Positions 44,843-53,849 of a stretch of DNA of 64,000 bases are shown piece after piece; the stretch's first letter is position 1, and the number at the start of each line of letters is the position of its first letter. The stretch covers positions 1,625,699-1,689,698 of the forward strand of contig JARUPZ010000035.1 of the NCBI GenBank assembly GCA_031213475.1, read 5' to 3'. Source of the DNA: Nereocystis luetkeana (Eukaryota; Sar; Phaeophyceae; Laminariales; Laminariaceae). The position numbers were made by a program, and so were the translations under genes. A model generated the notes under the pieces. It saw only the letters and a list, made by a program, of their open reading frames with translations, was not told the origin of the DNA and made no database searches.

Positions 44843-45050
44843 TGTACTCATTATCGTGCATGGCCGTAGTCGTGAGACCATAGACCCTCGCATCCCTACG
44901 ATGCCGGGACGGGGCTCGTCGGGTTTTCACCGACCGGGGACAAAACATTGCTTGCACCAAGCGCGAAGTGCCATGAGGTGTTGAGGGCGAGTCGCATGGA
45001 GGGTGAGCCGCACCCTACTACAGAACCGCCTCTGAGGCGGCCTTGCATAC
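44843..45050 (+). repeat. Interspersed repeat RP5, copy 2
   Basis: See 8,784-8,990. This copy has plain GTGTACTCATTATCG where the first has the TACCTGGTA scar. Confidence 0.75.
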
Positions 45051-45059
45051 GGGGGACAG

Positions 45060-45560
45060 ATACGAATGCGTTGATTGGGGGGCGCGCAGGTTATTCGAAA
45101 ACCCTCGGGGGGTTGAGGTCACACACACCGTATCGCGCGGGTGACCAGATGACACGCCCCTCCCCACCAGGGACGAATATCACAAGTCGACTATCTCTCC
45201 AAAAGGACCGAAAGTGGTGGCGTCGGAGAGAGCTCTTCTTCCAGATGCTCTGGGCGTTTTTTGCACTCTCCCACCTTTCAACATTCGTCGGAGGGGTTGC
45301 ACAGAGAGGGGGTTGCGATCGCTTTTCAGCGCGCGCTCGCTGTTTCCTCAACAACGGCAGGGGTGCTGTGAACGTACACCAGGTACCTGGTACGGTGGAG
45401 CATTGTATTTTCGGAAGGCTCTCTCTCTCGGGGCTACATGTGTTCCCCCCGCCCCCCCGAAAACGCACCATTGCTCGGTATTCTGGCAAACCTTCCCGTC
45501 TTTTTGGGGGGGTAAAAAATCGTGAAGTCGAGAGCTGAAAAAGCGATAGTGCCCCATCGT
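45060..45560. other. No recognised gene
   Basis: Overlapping frames on both strands without domains. A TACCTGGTA at 45,384-45,392 lies next to a CACCAGGTA variant. Confidence 0.3.
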
Positions 45561-45589
45561 CTGCGCGATTTCTCGACGGTCTTTGCGGA

Positions 45590-46040
45590 CGTACGGTTCG
45601 CCAAGCTTAAGCGTCCGTTTTTTTGTTTTGTTTTGGTTAAAAAAACGAGTAGTTTTCTGCGAAGAGAGGTATAGAGTTCCTCAAGTTAGGAGCCCCAGAA
45701 AAAGAAAGTGCTCGTACCTCTACCGTATGCGCACGTCGAGATTCGTTTACGCGCTATATAAGCGCCTGCCACGAGAGGGATACAGGGCACTTTTTGACCA
45801 CTTTTTGTTTCTTACTGACGGCGCTCCTTGAGGGCACTGACAAGACTACCCAATACCGTTAATTTCAGGTTCGTTCGCAATTATTTTTTGGAACAACACC
45901 TACGTGCGATAGGCCAAGCTCAAGCGCCCCGTTTTTTGTTCTTGTAAAAAATCAGTGTTTTTAGGAAGAGAGGTCCAGAGTTCCTCAAGCTGGGAGCCTG
46001 AAAAGAAATACAGTAGGTGCTCGTACCTCTGTACCGCTTA
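45590..46040 (+). repeat. Diverged direct duplication
   Basis: A unit with GCCAAGCTTAAGCGTCCG, GAGAGAGGTATAGAGTTCC and GTGCTCGTACCTCTACCG at 45,600-45,735 recurs at 45,913-46,040 (GCCAAGCTCAAGCGCCC, GAGAGGTCCAGAGTTCC, GTGCTCGTACCTCTGTACCG). It resembles F3 in its GGAGCC and GTACCTC ends. A third fragment is near 46,692-46,745. Confidence 0.55.
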
Positions 46041-46062
46041 CGCGTTACATAGGCGCCTACTA

Positions 46063-46166
46063 CTACGGGGGATCATAGTTAATAGGACCTATGGTACACA
46101 TAAAACCTATATATTTAATCATTTTCACTAACAATATTTGGTCCTATTAACTATGGTCCCCCGTAA
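46063..46166 (+). mobile_element. MITE family M, copy 7
   Basis: CTACGGGGGATCATAGTTAA to ATGGTCCCCCGTAA with TA flanks. Confidence 0.9.
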
Positions 46167-46179
46167 TAGGAGAGGAAGA

Positions 46180-46400
46180 CATTGCACCTTTGACCGCTTT
46201 TTTCTGACTGGTAGCGTTCCTCACTTTTTCTTCCGAGTCAGTTGAGAAACTGCTTCCCAATCCCGTCGGGCGCCTCGTTTGTGCATTTTTTTTAGGATTT
46301 TGTTCATGTCAAGCCTACGAGGCCATGAGATTCTGGTGCAATATGCATCAAAAGTCAGTTTTATGGAGAGTTTTTTTGTTTTTTTTTCTGTGATCCATCA
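46180..46400. other. No recognised gene
   Basis: T-rich sequence without supported features. Confidence 0.3.
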
Positions 46401-46409
46401 CGTTTACTT

Positions 46410-46690
46410 GTTAGCTTCTGGACAAGCCGTGGTCACACTAACAGGTGTCTGCCCTTCTCCCTCCCCGGTTTATACGTGCCTTCATTTTTATCGCGCATAG
46501 AGTTCAGCATCCCCACTCACTGCTCGCCGATCCTCATCGAACGTTGCTAACTCACGCTCTCGCGCTTTCCGCTAGCCAGTTTTTGACCGAGAAAAAGTCC
46601 CTATGAGTATGTGCACTCGGTGGAAATCGAACCCGCGTAATTGATTTTAGTAGGCACGAATGCCACCTACCAAGCCACCCGGGATGCCAG
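46410..46690 (-). mobile_element. SINE S1, reversed
   Basis: On the minus strand the head GGTGGCTTGGTAGGTGGCAT gives box A and GGGTTCGATTTCCACC gives box B. It is followed by GCGGAAAGCGCGAGAGCGTG and, near 46,425, the GGACAAGC/GTGACCACGG segment of the body. This copy has the best-preserved promoter boxes of the three. Confidence 0.75.
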
Positions 46691-46749
46691 CAATAGAGCT
46701 CTCCAAGTGGGGAGTCTCAGAAAAGATAAGCACCATCCCCAACGGTAGC

Positions 46750-47185
46750 AGCCAACGGAGTGGGGGGAGCGTGGTCTCGGCCAAGAGGGTGATCACGCTT
46801 CTCCCCTTACCGCCCGGTCCCCCGATGTTCCATTCGTAGAGCGCCCCCCTCGCGCTCCTCCGGGCCGTTGCTGGACTGCAGCTGCCAACATTGAGATATC
46901 ATATTTCGCTGAGTAGATGGGGCGTCGGGGCACTCAATATCTACACCGATACCTGCCGGTATAGCAACCCCCTTCCCCCGCTGAAAACAAAATATGATCT
47001 CAGCGGCTCTGGTCTAGCGATGGCCGGGAACAATGCGGGTGGAAAAGGGGTAGGGGGGACACTCCAGCGAGGGAGGTCACGGGGGGTAGGGCGTAAGCGG
47101 GGGGGGGGTGTTAACACCCACTTGACTGACATGCGTAAAAAACCCATGTTGATTTTCAATCGCCGTCATAGTGAGCAATGCTGTA
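46750..47185. other. No recognised gene; G-rich at right
   Basis: No domain in any frame; 47,038-47,110 is rich in GGGG runs. Confidence 0.3.
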
Positions 47186-47188
47186 CTA

Positions 47189-47293
47189 TTACGGGGGGCC
47201 ATAGTTAACAGGACCAAATATTGTTAGTAAAAATGGTTAAACATATAGGTTTTTATGTATACCATAGGCCCTGTTAACTATGTTCCCCCGTAA
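47189..47293 (-). mobile_element. MITE family M, copy 8
   Basis: TTACGGGGGGCCATAGTTAA to ATGTTCCCCCGTAA with reversed centre, TA flanks and no internal scar. It is a useful reference copy. Confidence 0.9.
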
Positions 47294-47299
47294 TATCTC

Positions 47300-47765
47300 G
47301 TTCACCGAGTCCGTAGAGTCTACGAGGCGTGCGAGATGGTTGTAATAATGGTCGGGGAATGCGTAGAGAGTTCAGGCTTGTTTCTCTCGGGGGCCTTTTA
47401 TATGTAACAGAGATAGGTGCCCGGTAATTCACTCTTGTCTATTCCCAGATCGATACACACAATCGTCTCGTACACCTTGTACGTTTGATGCCGCCCACCC
47501 GCTCGCTGCCGTCTACTTCCTTCCGTAAGCACTCAATACTCGTCAGTTCGTTGAAAGCAATCAAGCAAGCATTGGGCGTGGTCGCTTCTTTCTGCCTGCG
47601 GCGTGGCTCAAAATTGAGCGCAGCGAGAAGGATGCCCTGTACAATGAATACCAGTACACTGTGAGTGAAGGGTGCTCTCGATTCGGCCCCGCTTGAGGCT
47701 TAACGGGCGCCGTGGGTGGCGGTGGCAGTGGCAGCACCGTCGATTTAATCCCGCCTTAGGTTTGG
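47300..47765. other. No recognised gene
   Basis: No supported frame or repeat match. Confidence 0.3.
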
Positions 47766-47781
47766 CGAGACCCGGCCCTGA

Positions 47782-47835
47782 GTGGCGGTGGCGGCCGTGG
47801 CGGTGTCAGTGGCGGTGGCGGCGGCAGCGGTAGCG
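47782..47835. repeat. GGCGGT-type trinucleotide repeat
   Basis: Imperfect GGC/GGT repeat (AGTGGCGGTGGCGGCCGTGG and following). Confidence 0.75.
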
Positions 47836-47867
47836 AGTCGACGACGTCACCACAACTTCCCCGGGGC

Positions 47868-48056
47868 CTCCGACGTTCCCTCGCCTTGCTTTGCACTGGG
47901 GGGTAACCCGGGTGATTCCACGCCAGAGATATACCTCAGTCGTGGTTCACGGTGACCCTCCAACGTCCCCTCGCCTTGCTTTGCACTGGAGGGTAACCCG
48001 GGTGATTCCACGCCTATGATATACCCCAGTCATGGTTTACGGTGACGCCGACGGGG
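47868..48056. repeat. Tandem duplication, unit about 92 bp
   Basis: CCTCGCCTTGCTTTGCACTG and GGGTAACCCGGGTGATTCCA occur twice at a spacing of about 92 bp, followed each time by GATATACC and a GGTTYACGGTGAC end. Confidence 0.8.
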
Positions 48057-48223
48057 CACACTCCGACCCTATGTACCCCCCTCTCCCGCCCCCCACCTCC
48101 CTCCCCCTTTGCAACCCCTGCCTCTAACCACCCTCCATTCCTTGCCTAATATCCCTCCCCCTCCCCCCCCCCTCCTCCACTGTTTGCCCCCCCCGCCATC
48201 CGCTTTTCTCCCCGACGGGCATT

Positions 48224-48430
48224 GTGCGCGAAAAAAAACCAACAGGGGTGAACGCCCTCAAGTCGTGGCGGGTGGCGGACCTCAAGAGACGCCTGGCGTA
48301 CCTTGGGGCAATCGCGTCGGCGGAAGCGATCGCCTTGGTACCTAGGTTTGAAGACCAGGCGCTGGGGGACAACGTGTCGCTTGGCGCCCTCGACACGAGC
48401 GCCACTTACGAGGCCCGAAACGACGCCTAG
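48224..48430 (+). pseudogene. Possible SAP-like domain fragment
   Basis: The frame has VNALKSWRVADLKRRLAYLG followed by AIASAEAIALVPRFED. Spacing and hydrophobic pattern resemble the SAP helix-extended loop-helix DNA-binding motif (V-x-x-LK-x-x-L...A-x-L-V-x-R-x-E). No complete gene surrounds it and no start is supported. The assignment is weak; it could be a transposon-associated fragment or chance. Confidence 0.25.
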
Positions 48431-48464
48431 CTCGTCGCGGTCGCCGTCACCGCCATCAGACCCG

Positions 48465-48691
48465 TTATACGATAGAGGTAGCACATTTCCGCTATCTTTG
48501 TTTCTGAAAGACGGGGTTCTTTGACCCCAATCTTGATTTCGAAAAAAAAACGTTTTGAAGACTAGGGCCATGGGAACATTCGCCGCGATGCGTTTTGATT
48601 TTTACTGAAGTCCGTTTTTCGGGCGAGGTATGGAGCTCCATAGACGAGGAGCCTCAGAAAAAATAGGGTGAACCTTCATCGTAGAATGCCT
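48465..48691 (+). mobile_element. TIR element family F3, intact copy
   Basis: It starts TTATACGATAGAGGTAGCAC and its right end AACCTTCATCGTAGAA is the approximate inverse. The 14-bp CGCCATCAGACCCG occurs immediately on the left (48,451-48,464) and on the right (48,692-48,705), a long target-site duplication. It is non-coding. Other copies are 7,520-8,189 (split), 53,298-53,532 (reversed) and part of 51,512-51,595. Confidence 0.7.
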
Positions 48692-48719
48692 CGCCATCAG
48701 ACCCGAGTACGTATATAAC

Positions 48720-49790
48720 TACCAGGTATGCTATAACTATCATGCACAGTGTAGTGTAGATGATTTTTTGTTGGGCTTGACTCGAGGCGGAAGGTGTCTC
48801 GTGTGGCAGTTCAGAAACCGTTGAAAAGGGGTGGCTGTTCTCTCGTATCTCGTGAACCGTTGCGCTCGAGGCGTGTACACTGGAGCGGTTATTCTGGCAG
48901 TTGATTTCTTCGAGCCGCAAGCACGGTGGCAGTCCCACGACTAACAAAGGCTGCCTTGGAGGCGTAAAATTTGCTTTTTTTCAGGATGTCCGTCTGTTGC
49001 AAAGGTGGCTATTCTTTGCTTCCGTAACTTTTTTTTTTTTGTTACGTAAAACCGTCGTGATGGAGGTGGATTAGACGGGGTGCGATTTTGGGTATATATA
49101 GGCGTCTGAGGCATGCGAAGGGGGTTGGCTGTTCCGCAGCCATTTGCTTCGAGGCGCAAGGTGGCCGTTTCGGTACTCGTTGAAATGCTTACTGGTCGTT
49201 CTTGCGACCGCTATCTTGAGGAGAGGACGGCCTGCCGTGCGGGTGTGCACGCCCTTGGCTTGAGAGGAGGGAAAAGCGGCCTTGCGCAATTACTGCTGGT
49301 TATCTTGTGGTCTCTACAATACCGGAAATTACTTTTCGGTCTCGACTGATAATAATCCTATTTTTCTGCCACAATCAAACTACTCGTCAGCCGTGGCTTT
49401 GCCAAAAAGGAAACATCAGTTCGCTGCGTCAAACGATCCCGAACGATTAGAGCCCCGTAGGGCCACGAGCATCGATAGCCGCCACTTGCCCCATTTCTGG
49501 GTTGTTGTTCGTACATATGGAGCACCACTGCCTGTTTGGGCTGAACGCCCGTCTTCCAGTCCATTGCGTATGGGTCCAGCGGTCGTACCACTTTCGGCTG
49601 GTACCACAGCGACGAGCGCACGTAGTTGTAATGAGGCCATTTTGCCTACCTGGTATTATTTACGAGGATGAGGCCGAAAAAGCCTCTTCATACCAGGGTG
49701 CGTACAGGAAACCATTGGGCAGAATAGTAGTAATAATAATAGTAAGAATAATAATAATAAGAAGAATAATAATGGTGATGATGATAATAG
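48720..49790. other. No recognised gene
   Basis: A 129-codon frame at 49,282-49,671 shows no domain. Two TACCWGGTA motifs lie at 48,720 and 49,647, and an (AAT)n-like tract at 49,727-49,790. Confidence 0.35.
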
Positions 49791-49795
49791 CACTA

Positions 49796-49900
49796 ATACG
49801 GGGGACCCTAGTTATTAAGACCAAATATTGCAAGTAGAAAAGGTTAAATATATAGGTTATATTGTATACCACAGGTCCTATTAACTATGGTCCTCCGTAA
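49796..49900 (-). mobile_element. MITE family M, copy 9
   Basis: ATACGGGGGACCCTAGTTAT to ATGGTCCTCCGTAA with reversed centre, TA flanks. Confidence 0.85.
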
Positions 49901-49994
49901 TAATTACAGTATTAAATAGTATGTCTATCTGCCGATGTTATTTTATTTTTCAAGTTTTTTCCTGATCGCTATAAGGATTCGTTTCGCCGATCAC

Positions 49995-50165
49995 GACCTG
50001 ACCCGTAAGCTCCTCATCACCTCTTCACCCGACCTGACCCGATCCGTGAGGTTTAAAAAACTCTTGACGCGACCCGACCCGACCCGTGAGAATTGCAGAA
50101 TTCTTGACCCGACCTGACCCGACCCGAGAGATTTGAAAACCTCTTGACCCGATCTGACCCGAACG
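49995..50165. repeat. GACCC-based repeat with 40-50-bp higher order
   Basis: Clusters of (GACCC or GACCT)n alternate with AT-rich spacers such as GTGAGGTTTAAAAAACTCTT, GTGAGAATTGCAGAATTCTT and GAGAGATTTGAAAACCTCTT. Each spacer is itself a short inverted repeat. A related block is at 62,775-62,940. Confidence 0.75.
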
Positions 50166-50169
50166 GTTT

Positions 50170-51505
50170 TTGAGGATTGGATTGTTGCGTATTTTTGTTG
50201 CTGCACTGGTATTTTTGGTTGCGGAGGCGTGTTGTGGCAGTACTCGGCAAATTGGTTCCGGAAGCATGTCTCGTTTATTACGGAGGGTGTGTATTGGTTG
50301 TCCGTGGTTGGTTTAAGCATCATTTTTGAGAACGACCGGTAACGTTTTCGAAATTCGTACACCCTTTCGAGATGAACACCGTTTTCGATTTTCGTAAATC
50401 CTTTCGATTGTCTTGTGTACCCCGGCCCTCACGTTAGAACTGCTGCCTCAGTGCACGAAATGATACTGACCAAAATCAACTGGAAATCGAGCCCTGTAAG
50501 TACTATCTTCTCGTCGACCCTGGTAGCATCCAGGGGGAGTCACCGGCCAGTAGTCAATCGCGGGGGAAATAATGGAAAAAAAAAACACGCGAACGGTTAT
50601 CACGCAGCTTGCAAAATTGAGCATTGACCGATCGGTTGAACTCACAGCTGACGTGCTTTTTTAGGTTTTTATAAAATCCTTGCGGTCTTGATTCCGTGAT
50701 TTTTTCAGTTCCGTGGCGGTCCTACTTACAGTAAGTGCGGTACCTTTGAATGCGGACCCACACGTAATTCGAGCGGTGGAAATCTCTAGGCGCAAATTTA
50801 TCCCACTCAAGTGCGGCTGCAGCACTCAATCAAGTGAAACCGGTCCCGCGGTAGCTTCCAGATGTTTTCGTGCCTGGTACAGAACAGCAGTGCCAGCGGG
50901 CAGCAGTGGTAGTCCCCGAAGAAACGAGGTGACATGTACCGCCTCCCTCGTACAGACGTCTACAAATGGAAAAATATAACAAGAATTGTTTGCTATTCTC
51001 TGCATGTATGTATGTGGCGAATTTTTCATCTGGCGAACATTTTCAGCCGTTCCTCATTCTGAGAGAAGATGAATACAAAACAACGTCGAAAATTCGGGAT
51101 TGAAATAGAAATCAAAGACACGAAAGGGGAAAAGAGAGATAAAACAAGCAAGAAACTGGAAAGAAAACACACTAAAGAATACGCATATTTTAGGAGATTT
51201 TCAGCGCGAGGGGGCGCTGAACAGAAACCCGAAGATGTACGGGGTTCCAACACCTCATACAAACCCGACCAACTACAACAAACGGATACGATTACACACG
51301 CTTGTTGAATAAGCACGCCAACCCTGTCCCTTGGCCGTGCAATAACAATGTATATACATATAGCTCAGCACAGCAGCAACGAACTGAATGTGGGAGAAGC
51401 TAGTTTGCAACCTTAAACCCGAGGAATATTCCCATGGCCAATACTTGTAGTTGTATGCTGGATGGTATTGTGCACAACACTAATGGGATAAGGTATGCCT
51501 TATTG
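50170..51505. other. No recognised gene
   Basis: Frames up to 123 codons, none with a domain. A splice-like pair (donor at 50,496, acceptor at 50,708) is discussed among the rejected items. Confidence 0.3.
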
Positions 51506-51511
51506 GGATAG

Positions 51512-51595
51512 TTCCTCACTTGAGGAGCTCCGTCAGTCACAAACAATTTGCCTTGCATGGCAAGAAAGTGCTACCTACCCGTATCGTAGCACGCG
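51512..51595 (-). repeat. F3-related fragment
   Basis: CTTGAGGAGCTCC and GTGCTACCTACCCGTATCGT match the end of the reversed F3 copy at 53,340-53,532 with most of the body missing. Confidence 0.45.
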
Positions 51596-51609
51596 TCCCC
51601 TTTTGCCGC

Positions 51610-52310
51610 TGAGATACTACTGAAAATGCTCAATTTCAAACAGTTATGTCCCCGAAAACGAGTGTCTGTGCACTTTTGAAGGAGAGTTGAGGGTCGCCAT
51701 TGTCTCGCCACCTTTCGTATAACCTGTGCCTTCTGCAGCCTGCCACTGATTTATGTTGAATGTGCTTTTTGGCTTGAAAGCCCTCCTCATCATAATCATT
51801 GCTGTCGACGGAAGAGGCCACACCGGAAAATAAATCAATGCATCCAACGCTGTCACCCGTACTGGTATGCGAGAAAGTACGCACAAGGTGCCGAATCCCG
51901 CCTTACAAGCGGTTCTTTTATAGTAGGACGCAGCTCACACCCTTCTGTACTCACTCCCGGCTTGAGTCGAGAGAGTTTGTCTCATGGATACTCCAAACTC
52001 ATGGCTTCCATTCCCCCCGAAAAAAATTCACAGCACGGCGGCTGTACGTATCAGCTTGGGTGGGCCCATTCCCTCTGCCAACGGTGGCTTTGAAAACTCT
52101 CTCGCCGCGACGGGGTGCTCATGGCCACTATTGCCCCGGCCTGATCTCCCCATTTACCATTTACCCCTTCTTAAACCCTACGAATCCACCCTATATGTGT
52201 ATACCTGGTAGGTGTATGGACCATACAGAACAGTAGTTCGACGCGATTCGACGAGGGAAGAAAGGGCTGAAGACGTCTCCTCGCGATAAAAAACGCCTTC
52301 GAAGGCAAGA
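51610..52310. other. No recognised gene
   Basis: A 145-codon frame at 51,799-52,236 has no recognisable domain and no supported gene context. TACCTGGTA lies at 52,202-52,210. Confidence 0.3.
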
Positions 52311-52317
52311 ACCGTAG

Positions 52318-52470
52318 TGGGGAGGGGGGGGAGGGGAGGAGCCTGCTACGTATGTGACCTCGGATCTGAGTACCTACTACAGTTAGAGGGTGCGAAGCTA
52401 TTATAGTAGAGGTAGCAGTAAATGGGATGGAAAAAAAAAAACGAAAACAAGAAAAAAAAAAAAACAAGAA
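52318..52470 (+). mobile_element. Retroposon family RP6 with A-rich end, copy 1
   Basis: GGAGCCTGCTACGTATGTGA, GTGCGAAG and AATGGGATG followed by A-rich tail align with 61,255-61,385. A-rich 3' ends in both copies suggest retroposition. Confidence 0.5.
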
Positions 52471-52474
52471 GCAA

Positions 52475-53000
52475 CGTATTATGGGGGCAAATTACTTGGG
52501 ACGAGTACAGGGCAGGCGACAACACCAGCGATGAGAGCTTTGGGAGATCAGTGCCGAGGCAACGTGCCCGTGGGTCTTGGGGTGGGTAGCAGTCCAATTT
52601 CGGCCGGGCGGAGGGCCAGAGGCCGCCCCTTTTTTTTCTCCTTGAGAGCCCAGCTGGGGTGAGCGATTTGGCAGATTTGTAGCAGCTCGGAAAGACATGC
52701 CTCGCCACCAGATACAAGCACCGCGCCTCGGCAACAAGGGGTCAGTCGATACGGCAATCACGACGAGCCCCCCCCTATGTTGGTCTGGTAGTGTGTCGCT
52801 GTCTGTTTCCCCTAGCTACGACGTGCCTCGCATCAGCCTGAACTGGGAATGTGGATCCTCGTTTGGGGCTATTCATCATTTTTTGGTCGCCGTTAGAAAA
52901 AACAATTATCAAATAGGTTTCCTGGAAAAAACAGGGACTTCTGAAACAGGGACCCCTGTGGTACGTGGGAGATCGTGCTACTGAGCACTGAGTTACTGAT
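52475..53000. other. No recognised gene
   Basis: No supported frame or repeat match. Confidence 0.3.
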
Positions 53001-53030
53001 CAGCAACTCGGTAGGCAATTTTTTGGCTTA

Positions 53031-53216
53031 GTGCTTGAAGCGAAGCACTTATCACCAACACGAGCCCTCGATGGAGGTGACATCATCAAACTTGCTCTTC
53101 GATACCGAATGATTGAATTCCTCAACTCTCCGCAATCTCGAACACCTGCACAACAATGGGTTTCGCTGCAGGAAAAATGTGTTCTGCTACTGCTGGAACT
53201 CATGGGCAGCAATTGA
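53031..53216 (+). CDS. Unrecognised exon-like fragment
   Basis: The frame (LEAKHLSPTRALDGGDIIKL..., ending in MGSN) has protein-like alternation of charged and hydrophobic residues. It is preceded by TTTTTTGGCTTAG, a plausible 3' splice site at 53,028. I recognise no family. It could be a last exon of a host gene, a decayed fragment, or chance. Confidence 0.15.
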   Translation: MLEAKHLSPTRALDGGDIIKLALRYRMIEFLNSPQSRTPAQQWVSLQEKCVLLLLELMGSN

Positions 53217-53297
53217 ACAACACATTCCGGCTCGTGTATGAACGGCGGCAATATGGGTGCAGCCTTGGCACATACTCTACTCGTGGCTTGAACGAGG

Positions 53298-53532
53298 CGT
53301 TCTACGATAGGGGTTGATCTTAATTTTTCTGAGGCTCTTCACTTAAGGAGCTCCATGCCTCACCCGAAAACTTCAGCAAAACTCAAATAGCATCCCGATG
53401 AATAGTCCCATGACCCAAGTATAATAAAACGTTATTTTTCGAAACAAGATTAGCTTTCCGATGATTATGGGTTAAACCCCGCCATTCAGAGAACATTTTG
53501 GCGGAAAAGTGCTACCTCTATCGGAGAACGCG
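53298..53532 (-). mobile_element. TIR element family F3, reversed copy
   Basis: The ends CGTTCTACGATAGGGG and CCTCTATCGGAGAACGCG are inverse to each other. The body (AGGAGCTCCATGCCTCACCC, CGTTATTTTTCGAAACAAG) is the reverse complement of 48,500-48,650. Confidence 0.65.
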
Positions 53533-53734
53533 TCTTACGTACGTTACCAAATAACGATCAAGAGCAATAATACCCCAGCGATCAGTTAGTTGACCTAGAA
53601 ATGATGAAGAAACAAGCTGCAATATCACAGTCTGCCACGTCTCCAGCCACCCTGTACAACCTTCAAGTTTTGGGCAGATTTATAGACTACTAGCCAACAA
53701 AGACTTCTGCACTGCATTTGTAGGATCAAAAGCA

Positions 53735-53842
53735 AGAAATTGTTGTGATGCTGCCTTTAATGAGGTTGAAAGCCCGGTAACTATCTGGGTTCTGGCACTG
53801 GGATCGTATTTAGTACTCGGGAGGCGTATCTTAGGTGGAAGG
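53735..53842 (+). repeat. Left direct repeat of gypsy 2: LTR or leader remnant
   Basis: AATGAGGTTGAAAGCCCGGT, GCACTGGGATCGTATTT and GGCGTATCTTAGGTGGAA recur at 58,117-58,222. The coding remnant starts immediately after this repeat, so gag, protease and most of the polymerase appear deleted. Confidence 0.6.
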
Positions 53843-53849
53843 CCACGGA

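Noticed and set aside
50415-50790. Possible two-exon gene with donor at 50,496 and acceptor at 50,708
   Set aside because: The splice signals are plausible, but the joined product is short, hits a stop soon and shows no recognisable domain.
51799-52236. 145-codon plus-strand frame
   Set aside because: No recognisable motif or gene context; it crosses a TACCTGGTA motif.
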